Of a stretch of 11,093 bases of DNA, positions 6,002-11,093 are shown piece after piece; positions within the stretch are counted from its first letter, which is position 1, and each line of letters opens with the position of its first letter. Source of the DNA: Caryophanales bacterium UBA2298 (GTDB lineage: Bacteria > Bacillota_I > Bacilli_A > Izemoplasmatales > Hujiaoplasmataceae); assembly GCA_002345425.1 (NCBI GenBank), contig DDWA01000022.1, positions 11,326-22,418 of the forward strand, written 5' to 3'. Position numbers and translations under genes: made by a program. The notes beneath the pieces are model-generated. The model had not been told where the DNA came from and did not search any database. It worked only from the letters and a program-made list of their open reading frames with translations.

Positions 6002-7114
6002 ATGGTATATCTAGATTATAGTGCAACTACACCAGTTGAAAAGAAAGTGCTAGATCAATATATTTTAGATAATGAACTATTTTATGGCAATCCTAATTCG
6101 ACACATAAATTGGGATTGGCATCTAAAAATGCAATTGATAAAGCTTCTAAAGATATTTTAGACGTTTTTGGTCTAGATAGTTATGAAGTTATCTATACTA
6201 GCGGTGCTTCTGAATCTAATAATTTAGCGATTAAAGGGATTGCTTATGCTAAGCAAAATACTGGTAATCATATCATCACTTCCAATTTTGAACATTCTTC
6301 CGTTGTCGCCTGTTTTACGTTTCTTTCAAAGCAAGGTTTTTCCGTTGATGTTGCACCATATGATGAATATGGTTTAGTTGATTTGAAAAAATTAGAAAAA
6401 AGAATTACTGACAAGACGACTCTTGTCAGTATTTCCGCTGTAAATTCTGAAACAGGAATTGTTCAGGATCTTAAAGCAATTTCTTTAATGCTAAAGAAGT
6501 ATCCACATGTGACCTTTCATAGCGATTTAACTCAAGCTGTTGGCAAGATTAAACTTGATTATAATTTAGTAGATTTATTTAGTTTTTCAGGACATAAAAT
6601 CTATGGTCTAAAAGGTATTGGTGGATTGTTAGTAAGAAAAGGTATAAAAGTAATTCCGCAAATTCATGGTGGTAAGTCAACCACTAGCATAAGATCAGGA
6701 ACTCCAGCAAGTCCATTGATGTTATCGCTACGGAATGCACTTGTTTTGATGTATCAAGATTTTGATAAAAAGTTAGAAATTGTTCAAAAGAATTATAATT
6801 ACTTTATTGAAAAACTACAAGCAGTTGATAATGCCGTTTTAAATTCTAATCAATATTCCTTAAAACAAATTGTCAATGTCAGTTTTTTGGATGTTGTTAG
6901 CGGTTTTCTTCATCAGGAGTTATCGAATCGAGATATCTTTGTTTCGACTTCGACAGCTTGTGGATCGGAAAACCCGATGTCGATAATTGTTAAGAAGTTA
7001 ACAGGTTCATTAGAAAGAGCGGAAACTTCAATAAGGATATCTTTGTCACATTTAACAACTAAAAAAGAAATAGACCAATTTTTTGAAAGTTATCAGGAGA
7101 TTATCAGGTTATGA
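6002..7114 (+). CDS. iscS: Cysteine desulfurase (NifS/IscS family)
   Basis: This is a PLP enzyme (370 residues) that takes sulfur from L-cysteine, leaving alanine and an enzyme persulfide used for Fe-S clusters or tRNA thiolation. Visible residues: His98 in FEHSS, stacking on PLP; Asp175 and Gln178 in HSDLTQA; PLP-binding Lys199 in SFSGHK; and catalytic Cys320 in STSTACGSENP. Arg345 in SIRISLS is the conserved substrate carboxylate anchor. Departures from typical members are GLKG for the usual GPKG after the lysine, and RSGTPASP where IscS has an Asn after RSGT. Length is slightly below IscS (about 400). The flavoprotein gene ends 26 bp upstream, and the stop overlaps the next start in ATGA. 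No IscU or SufU scaffold or ThiI gene is adjacent. The acceptor is therefore unknown; the neighbours suggest a link to cysteine and thiol handling. The ribosome site (AGAAAGAAG, about 12 nt away) is weak. Confidence 0.92.
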   Translation: MVYLDYSATTPVEKKVLDQYILDNELFYGNPNSTHKLGLASKNAIDKASKDILDVFGLDSYEVIYTSGASESNNLAIKGIAYAKQNTGNHIITSNFEHSSVVACFTFLSKQGFSVDVAPYDEYGLVDLKKLEKRITDKTTLVSISAVNSETGIVQDLKAISLMLKKYPHVTFHSDLTQAVGKIKLDYNLVDLFSFSGHKIYGLKGIGGLLVRKGIKVIPQIHGGKSTTSIRSGTPASPLMLSLRNALVLMYQDFDKKLEIVQKNYNYFIEKLQAVDNAVLNSNQYSLKQIVNVSFLDVVSGFLHQELSNRDIFVSTSTACGSENPMSIIVKKLTGSLERAETSIRISLSHLTTKKEIDQFFESYQEIIRL

Positions 7115-7374
7115 AAATCATTAAAGTCACAGCAATGTGGTGCATGAGTTGTTTGGTAATGCAGAAAGTTTGGTCTGATGTTTTTAAAAGCTATAAAGAC
7201 ATTGATATTCTAGCTTATGATTTCGATGAAGATTATGAAATGATTAAGAAATTTAATATCGGTAAGATTTTACCGGTATTGATTGTTTTTGTTGACGGTA
7301 AAGAAGTGTTAAGAATAATTGGTGAGAAAAGTAAAAAGGAAATGATTAAATTACTGGATGGTATCAAGAGATGA
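7111..7374 (+). CDS. Small thioredoxin-like protein with WCMSC active site
   Basis: This 87-residue cytoplasmic protein with no signal peptide has the core of the thioredoxin fold. A first strand (KIIKVTAMW) leads directly into the CxxC motif Cys11-Met-Ser-Cys14, followed by a helix. The cis-proline is Pro55 in GKILPVLIVF, and the C-terminal strand-helix is VDGKEVLRIIGEKSKKEM. It lacks the N-terminal strand and helix of classical thioredoxin (about 105 residues). The WCMSC centre differs from the usual WCGPC, so its redox potential is likely different. It lies between the desulfurase and the membrane thiol carrier with a 4-bp ATGA overlap on each side, which implies tight co-translation. An AGGAGA ribosome site (7095-7100) precedes it. 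The likely role, inferred from position, is to feed electrons to the membrane carrier; carrying persulfide sulfur from the desulfurase is an alternative. Confidence 0.82.
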   Translation: MKIIKVTAMWCMSCLVMQKVWSDVFKSYKDIDILAYDFDEDYEMIKKFNIGKILPVLIVFVDGKEVLRIIGEKSKKEMIKLLDGIKR

Positions 7375-8561
7375 AAATAAAAAAGATTTTTACTCTTATA
7401 TTTTTATTTAGTTTATTATTTTTATCATTTGTTTCAGTGAAAGCCGTTAATCAAGTCAAGATATATTTATTCCATGATCCCTTATGTCTTCATTGTCAAG
7501 ATGAAGAAGAATTTTTGAATGAACTTAAAAATGATTATGGCAATATTGAAATCATTATGTTGGATGTTACGGCTGATGTTGAAACGAGAGAATTGTTCAA
7601 CAAGGTAAAGAGTGTTTTTAAAGATGAAGATGCTTTAACTCCTTATACAGTCATTGGTGGAATTTCATTACGAGGTTTCAATCAACAGACGAAAATTGAC
7701 ATTGAAAATATTGTTGAAAGATATAGTGAATCTGATTTTGTTGATATTGTTTCTAAGGTGATGAATGATGAAGAAGTTCTTTTAAGTGATTTTGATACTT
7801 TAGAAAGAAGTACTGTTAGGATTCCGCTGATTGGTGAAGTGGAAATCGCTAATTTCTCACTTCTTTTAGGAGCAATAGTCATTGGGTTTGTCGACGGATT
7901 CAATCCTTGTGCGATGTGGGTTTTATTGCTTTTAATTACCTTGTTGGTTAATTCTAATAATAAAAAAAGAATGTGGTTATTAGGAGTCATTTTCTTGTTC
8001 ACCAGCGCTTTGGTTTATTTTTTGATCATGATGAGCTGGTTGCAAATTGCCATCCAACTAACCGCAATTGCTTGGTTAAGATATTTGATTGGACTCTTTG
8101 CCGTTTTGTTTGGCGGATACAACTTGATTAAATATATCAAGAGTTTAAAGATTGATGATGGGTGTGAAGTCGTTGATCAAAAACAAAAATCAAAACTTGT
8201 TGAAAGAGTTAAGAAGATTATTAAACAAGACAGTATGTTTTTAGCGATTATTGGCATAATCACTTTAGCATTAACCGTCAATTTAATTGAGCTTGCCTGT
8301 TCTGCGGGACTGCCTTTGCTTTATACACAAGTTCTTGCTTATAACGACGTCAGCAATTTTGCTTATGTTGGTTATGTTTTAGTATATGTCTTTTTCTTTT
8401 TATTGGACGACTTGATAATCTTTAGCATTGCGATGGTTACTTTGAAGGTTACCGGTATCTCTACTAGGTATTCAAAGTATTCACATTTAATCGGTGGTGT
8501 GATTATGATTATCATTGGTGTGTTGTTGGTATTTTTCCCTAATATTATTATGTTTAGTTGA
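7371..8561 (+). CDS. DsbD/CcdA-like transmembrane electron carrier with fused extracytoplasmic thioredoxin-like domain
   Basis: This 396-residue protein has three parts. Residues 1-25 are a signal peptide or first anchor (KKIFTLIFLFSLLFLSF, then VKA). Residues about 28-135 form a thioredoxin/glutaredoxin-like domain with Cys39-Leu-His-Cys42 and a cis-Pro at 91 (LTPYTVI), predicted outside the membrane. Residues about 160-394 form a six-helix CcdA/DsbD-type domain with one Cys in the first core helix (Cys180 in DGFNPCAMW) and one in the fourth (Cys310 in NLIELACSAGLP), the pair that relays reducing equivalents across the membrane. A charged cytoplasmic loop lies at about 255-288. In DsbD, electrons pass from thioredoxin through the membrane pair to an outer thiol domain. 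Here the outer domain is fused at the N-terminus and the thioredoxin is the preceding overlapping gene. Targets outside are unknown; no cytochrome c genes lie nearby. The domain calls are firm, the direction of flow is inferred. Confidence 0.88.
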   Translation: MKIKKIFTLIFLFSLLFLSFVSVKAVNQVKIYLFHDPLCLHCQDEEEFLNELKNDYGNIEIIMLDVTADVETRELFNKVKSVFKDEDALTPYTVIGGISLRGFNQQTKIDIENIVERYSESDFVDIVSKVMNDEEVLLSDFDTLERSTVRIPLIGEVEIANFSLLLGAIVIGFVDGFNPCAMWVLLLLITLLVNSNNKKRMWLLGVIFLFTSALVYFLIMMSWLQIAIQLTAIAWLRYLIGLFAVLFGGYNLIKYIKSLKIDDGCEVVDQKQKSKLVERVKKIIKQDSMFLAIIGIITLALTVNLIELACSAGLPLLYTQVLAYNDVSNFAYVGYVLVYVFFFLLDDLIIFSIAMVTLKVTGISTRYSKYSHLIGGVIMIIIGVLLVFFPNIIMFS

Positions 8562-8562
8562 T

Positions 8563-8590
8563 GCAGGCTTTTTTAAAAGTTTGCTTTTTT
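8563..8590 (+). terminator. Rho-independent terminator after the thiol-redox operon
   Basis: GCAGGCTTT (8563-8571) can pair with AAAGTTTGC (8576-8584) as RNA, including two G-U pairs, leaving a 4-base loop and then TTTTTT (8585-8590). It starts 2 bp after the stop codon of the DsbD-like gene. A new promoter follows before cysE, so the operon probably ends here. Confidence 0.65.
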
Positions 8591-8623
8591 CTTTGCTTCT
8601 ATAAGTGAAGAAATGCAGTGATA

Positions 8624-8632
8624 TGTTATAAT
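8624..8632 (+). promoter_or_regulatory. Extended -10 promoter of cysE-cysK
   Basis: TGT followed by consensus TATAAT (8627-8632) is an extended -10 element. The hexamer at the normal -35 distance (AGTGAA, 8604-8609) is poor, as is common for extended -10 promoters. The start site would be near 8639, leaving a leader of only about 13 nt before the ATG at 8652. Confidence 0.65.
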
Positions 8633-8639
8633 AAGTCTT

Positions 8640-8645
8640 GAGGTG
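8640..8645 (+). promoter_or_regulatory. Ribosome binding site fixing the cysE start at 8652
   Basis: GAGGTG lies 6 nt before ATG 8652. An in-frame GTG at 8643 is part of this site and is therefore unlikely to be the initiator. Confidence 0.7.
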
Positions 8646-8651
8646 TTGAAG

Positions 8652-9545
8652 ATGAAACTAACAAAACCAATCAATTTAATTAGAGAGTCTTATGATGAAG
8701 TGATGATTAAAAAAGATCACTGTTCTTGCAAGATTCCTCAAGCTAAAGCGGTAGAAAAAATAATTGAACTTACTAGAGAAGTAATCTTCCCTGGTTATTT
8801 TTCCGAAAAACATTTAAGTGAAGTACCAAATATCAATCATACAAAAAGAGTAGTGAGAAAATTACATAGGATATTGAAGACACAAATCAAATATTCATTG
8901 CTATATTTGGCTGATGCTGAAAGGTCAAAGCAACTTGCGGAAAAATCTTGTGTTTTATGCGTTGATTTTCTTAAACATATTCCTGCTTTAAGAAAACTTG
9001 TATACTCTGATGCAAAAGCGCATTTTAATGGTGATCCAGCCGCTTTTAATCTCGATCAAATCATTATTTCCTATCCTGGTCTATATGCGATTACAATTTA
9101 TCGGATGGCTCATTGTTTAGATAAGATTGGTGTACAAATCATTCCGAGAATGATGAGCGAATATGCTCATAAAGTAACGGGAATTGATATTAACCCTAAA
9201 GCTGTAATCGGCGAAAGCTTCTTTATCGATCATGGGACTGGAGTTGTTATTGGTGAAACTGCAGTTATTGGGGATAACGTAAAGATTTATCAAGGGGTTA
9301 CTTTAGGGGCGATGTCTTTAAGAAAAGGTCAATTGTTAAAAGGAACGAAAAGACATCCGACGATTGAAGACAATGTGACAATTTATGCGAACGCTGCTAT
9401 CTTAGGCGGTGATACGGTGATTGGTGAAAACTCGGTAATTGGTTCAAATGTCTTTATCACAAAATCAATACCAAAGAATATGGTTGTAACAAATGAAGAT
9501 CCGAAGTTGATTCTTAGGGAGAATAAGCTCAATGGCACTATATAA
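8652..9545 (+). CDS. cysE: Serine O-acetyltransferase
   Basis: The enzyme transfers acetyl from acetyl-CoA to L-serine, giving O-acetylserine, the first step of cysteine synthesis. The 297-residue protein has an N-terminal helical region (about 1-155) and a C-terminal left-handed beta-helix of hexapeptide repeats (about 175-275). Family residues are visible: Asp128 in DPAA; Asp179 in GIDINP; the Asp193-His194 pair in FIDHGTG, the catalytic His region; and His235 in KRHPTI. It belongs to the longer SAT type with an extended helical N-terminus. The ATG at 8652 is chosen because GAGGTG stands 6 nt upstream. The protein ends in Asn-Gly-Thr-Ile. A C-terminal Ile is the residue that docks in the CysK active site in characterised cysteine synthase complexes. 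The gene overlaps cysK by 14 nt, which supports complex formation. Confidence 0.95.
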   Translation: MKLTKPINLIRESYDEVMIKKDHCSCKIPQAKAVEKIIELTREVIFPGYFSEKHLSEVPNINHTKRVVRKLHRILKTQIKYSLLYLADAERSKQLAEKSCVLCVDFLKHIPALRKLVYSDAKAHFNGDPAAFNLDQIIISYPGLYAITIYRMAHCLDKIGVQIIPRMMSEYAHKVTGIDINPKAVIGESFFIDHGTGVVIGETAVIGDNVKIYQGVTLGAMSLRKGQLLKGTKRHPTIEDNVTIYANAAILGGDTVIGENSVIGSNVFITKSIPKNMVVTNEDPKLILRENKLNGTI

Positions 9546-10455
9546 TAATATCTTAGAAACTATAGGGAATACACCTTTAGTAAGATTAGAAAAGATTGAA
9601 AAGAAATTTAATATAAAATCAAATATTTATGCCAAATTAGAAAGTTTTAATCCGGCGAATAACGTTAAAACCAGACCTGCTTTTTATATGATTAAAGATT
9701 TGTACGAAAGAAAAGTTATTGATAGTAGTTACAAATTGATTGAATCTACCAGTGGCAATACCGGAATCGGTATTGCGATGATTGGAGCTTTTTATGGCAA
9801 TGAGGTTATCATTACAATGCCTGACTCAGTTTCTAAAGAAAGAATAGACGTGCTAAAACATTATGGTGCTAAAGTGGTGTTAACACCGGGAGAATTAGGA
9901 ATTAACGGATCAAATGATTTAGCTAAGGAATTGCTTAAAAAAGAAGAAAAAGCAATTCAACCTAGTCAGTTTAGCAATGAGAAAAATCCTTTGAGTCATT
10001 ACCAAACAACTGCTAGAGAACTGGAAAGAGATTTAGAAAATATTGACTATATTTTTGCGACTGTAGGGACTGGCGGGACAGTTACAGGTATTGGTAAGTA
10101 TTTTAAGGAAAAAGGTTTAGAGACGAAAATAATTGCGATTGAACCGGCTAATTCACCAGTGTTATCAAAAGGAATCAAGGGTCCGCATAAGATTCAAGGA
10201 ATAGGACCAGGTTTTATTCCAGAGATTTTTAATTATAATTTTATTGATGAAATCATCACAGTTGGTGATGAAGAAGCCTATGAATTGACAAAACTAATTC
10301 CAAAAATTGAAGGAATTAGTGCTGGTATTAGTTCCGGTGCTTGTTTAAAAGCTGCGATTAATTACCTGAGTGAACATAAAATAATCAATAAGAATATTGT
10401 TGTAATATTTCCCGATTCAGGAGAAAAATACTTCTCAACTAATGTTTTTGAATAA
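9532..10455 (+). CDS. cysK: Cysteine synthase A (O-acetylserine sulfhydrylase)
   Basis: This PLP enzyme (307 residues, normal length) combines O-acetylserine with sulfide to give cysteine. It opens with ILETIGNTPLVRL, the family start. PLP-binding Lys46 lies in NPANNVKTR, the substrate loop TSGNTG at 73-78, the phosphate-binding GTGGT at 179-183, IQGIGPGFIP at 222-230, GISSGA at 265-270 and DSGEKYFST near the end. QFSNEKNPLSHYQTT (146-160) matches the family's QF-N-N-H-TT segment, and GIGPGF matches GIGAGF, so this is CysK-type rather than cystathionine beta-synthase. The lysine context differs from the common SVKDR. An AGGGAGA ribosome site (9516-9522) lies 9 nt before the ATG, inside cysE. 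The overlap with cysE implies coupled translation and fits a bienzyme complex. No sulfate-reduction genes are present, so the sulfide source is unknown. Confidence 0.95.
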   Translation: MALYNNILETIGNTPLVRLEKIEKKFNIKSNIYAKLESFNPANNVKTRPAFYMIKDLYERKVIDSSYKLIESTSGNTGIGIAMIGAFYGNEVIITMPDSVSKERIDVLKHYGAKVVLTPGELGINGSNDLAKELLKKEEKAIQPSQFSNEKNPLSHYQTTARELERDLENIDYIFATVGTGGTVTGIGKYFKEKGLETKIIAIEPANSPVLSKGIKGPHKIQGIGPGFIPEIFNYNFIDEIITVGDEEAYELTKLIPKIEGISAGISSGACLKAAINYLSEHKIINKNIVVIFPDSGEKYFSTNVFE

Positions 10456-10458
10456 GTT

Positions 10459-10490
10459 AAGAGCGCTTAAAGAGGCGCTCTTTATTATTT
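10459..10490 (+). terminator. Rho-independent terminator after cysK
   Basis: AAGAGCGC (10459-10466) pairs with GCGCTCTT (10475-10482) around an 8-base loop, followed by a T-rich stretch (TTTATTATTT). It starts 3 bp after the cysK stop and separates cysK from the heat-shock gene. Confidence 0.88.
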
Positions 10491-10509
10491 CTAAAAAAAA
10501 TTAAAAAAA

Positions 10510-10536
10510 TTAGCACTTGACACTTGACAGTGCTAA
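10510..10536. promoter_or_regulatory. CIRCE operator 1 of hsp20
   Basis: TTAGCACTT, a 9-base spacer, then CAGTGCTAA: 16 of 18 arm positions match the CIRCE consensus, and the outer 8 bases of each arm are perfect. The spacer and right arm contain the -35 box TTGACA (10524-10529), so HrcA binding should exclude polymerase. A 7-base tandem repeat (CACTTGA twice, 10514-10527) puts a second TTGACA at 10517. Confidence 0.92.
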
Positions 10537-10551
10537 AATATATGTTATAAT
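10524..10551 (+). promoter_or_regulatory. hsp20 sigma-A promoter
   Basis: Consensus TTGACA (10524-10529), a 16-bp spacer, and consensus TATAAT (10546-10551), preceded by TGT (10543-10545), an extended -10. A second TATAAT overlaps at 10551-10556. Transcription should start near 10558, inside the second operator. This is one of the two strongest promoters in the window; the other is that of clpB. Confidence 0.9.
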
Positions 10552-10555
10552 ATAA

Positions 10556-10582
10556 TTGTCACTCGAAGTAGTAGAGTGCTAA
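10556..10582. promoter_or_regulatory. CIRCE operator 2 of hsp20, left arm degenerate
   Basis: TTGTCACTC, a 9-base spacer, then a perfect right arm GAGTGCTAA. The left arm differs from consensus at two bases, for 16 of 18 matches overall. It covers the predicted transcription start. The centres of the two CIRCE elements lie 46 bp apart, a little over four helical turns. Confidence 0.85.
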
Positions 10583-10611
10583 TATCTTAAATATAAAAGG
10601 GAGGAATTATT

Positions 10612-11028
10612 ATGACAAAATTAGTTAAAAGAAACAATTCTTTATCATTCTTCGATGATTTCTTCGATGATTTTTTTCAACCAGTCACTAGAAACATGAA
10701 TGCAAGTATGAAGACTGACATTCTCGAACTAGAAAATGGTTACGAGCTACAAATTGATGTTCCTGGCTTCGAAAAAGAAGACATTAAAATGTCATTAGAA
10801 AACGGTTATTTAACTATTGAAGCTAAGAAAGAAAATTTAGAAGAAAAGAAAGATGTCCATTATGTTAAAAGAGAAAGATTCCTTGGTACTTGCGCAAGAA
10901 GTTTCTTTGTAGGAGAAGAAATAGCTGAAAAAGATATCAAAGCAGAATATGATAAAGGCACACTCAAGGTTTTTGTACCTAAAGAAGGTACAAATGTTAA
11001 ACAAAAGAAATATATTGCAATTGAATAA
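10612..11028 (+). CDS. hsp20: Small heat-shock protein, Hsp20/alpha-crystallin family
   Basis: This is an ATP-independent holdase that binds unfolding proteins and hands them to DnaK and ClpB. It has 138 residues, typical for bacterial sHSPs. A short Phe/Asp-rich N-terminal arm (FFDDFFDDFF, 13-22) precedes the alpha-crystallin domain (about 34-125), which includes YELQIDVPGFEKEDI, LTIEAKKE, the RERFLG strand and the hallmark GTLKVFVPK. The C-terminal extension ends in IAI (135-137), the I-x-I motif that links dimers into oligomers. AGGGAGG lies about 7 nt before the ATG. It is monocistronic, between its own promoter with two CIRCE sites and a terminator. HrcA repression shared with clpB is the clear prediction. 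Confidence 0.96.
   Translation: MTKLVKRNNSLSFFDDFFDDFFQPVTRNMNASMKTDILELENGYELQIDVPGFEKEDIKMSLENGYLTIEAKKENLEEKKDVHYVKRERFLGTCARSFFVGEEIAEKDIKAEYDKGTLKVFVPKEGTNVKQKKYIAIE
10648..10671 (+). repeat. Two 12-bp direct repeats within hsp20
   Basis: TTCTTCGATGAT occurs twice head to tail and encodes the repeated Phe-Phe-Asp-Asp of the N-terminal arm. Such Phe/Asp arms are common in bacterial Hsp20 proteins, so this is probably protein-level constraint plus slippage rather than a regulatory repeat. Confidence 0.75.
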
Positions 11029-11040
11029 AATCTATTTTTA

Positions 11041-11078
11041 AAAGAACTCCTGAATATTGATTTCAGGAGTTTTTTTAT
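11041..11078 (+). terminator. Rho-independent terminator after hsp20
   Basis: AACTCCTGAA (11045-11054) pairs perfectly with TTCAGGAGTT (11062-11071) around a 7-base loop. A run of Ts follows, and upstream As extend the stem. It lies 16 bp after the hsp20 stop. Confidence 0.93.
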
Positions 11079-11093
11079 TTCTTAGGAAATTGT

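Noticed and set aside
7112..7374. UGA read as tryptophan, as in Mycoplasma
   Set aside because: TGA stops the desulfurase, the thioredoxin and the DsbD-like genes exactly at family-typical ends, two of them in ATGA overlaps, and Trp uses TGG.
8643..8651. GTG at 8643 as the cysE start
   Set aside because: The GTG is part of the ribosome binding site GAGGTG for the ATG at 8652.
1..11093. CRISPR arrays, tRNA or rRNA genes, insertion sequences, phage attachment sites
   Set aside because: No spaced direct repeats, cloverleaf sequences, transposase motifs or terminal inverted repeats were seen. Gaps between genes are short and are explained by riboswitch, promoter, operator or terminator elements.

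Overview
The window is AT-rich DNA (roughly two thirds A+T) from a low-GC Bacillota or Mollicutes-related bacterium. UGA acts as a normal stop: it ends the cysteine desulfurase, the small thioredoxin and the DsbD-like gene, and two of these sit in tight ATGA overlaps. Tryptophan is encoded by TGG. This argues against Mycoplasma and Spiroplasma. ClpB has no N-terminal domain, and HrcA/CIRCE control is present, so the best guess is an Acholeplasma-, Izemoplasma- or Erysipelotrichia-like lineage. That placement is inference. There are no rRNA or tRNA genes, CRISPR arrays or insertion sequences.

Layout. (1) 1-1026: an mscL gene cut by the left edge, followed 6 bp later by a chloramphenicol-acetyltransferase-fold protein. 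(2) 1060-2254: a cobalamin riboswitch leading a DUF4430 lipoprotein and an overlapping ECF-type S component, read as a B12 capture and uptake module; a strong hairpin terminator ends it. (3) 2287-4574: clpB on the minus strand. Its near-consensus promoter lies inside a CIRCE operator, in a divergent intergenic region shared with the next operon. (4) 4575-8561: an E3-type flavoprotein disulfide reductase, a cysteine desulfurase, a small thioredoxin-like protein and a DsbD/CcdA-like membrane electron carrier fused to an extracytoplasmic thiol domain, ending in a terminator. (5) 8624-10487: a new extended -10 promoter, cysE and cysK overlapping by 14 nt, and a terminator. (6) 10510-11078: an hsp20 gene with two tandem CIRCE operators around a strong promoter, and a terminator.

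How it fits together. Regions 4 and 5 form a thiol and sulfur block. CysE and CysK make cysteine from serine, acetyl-CoA and sulfide, and the desulfurase draws sulfur from cysteine. The flavoprotein, the WCMSC thioredoxin and the membrane carrier with its CLHC domain could form a chain carrying electrons from NADH to extracytoplasmic disulfides. That chain is the most interesting hypothesis here. clpB and hsp20 flank the block and probably belong to one HrcA heat-shock regulon. The B12 module stands apart and is probably switched off by cobalamin.
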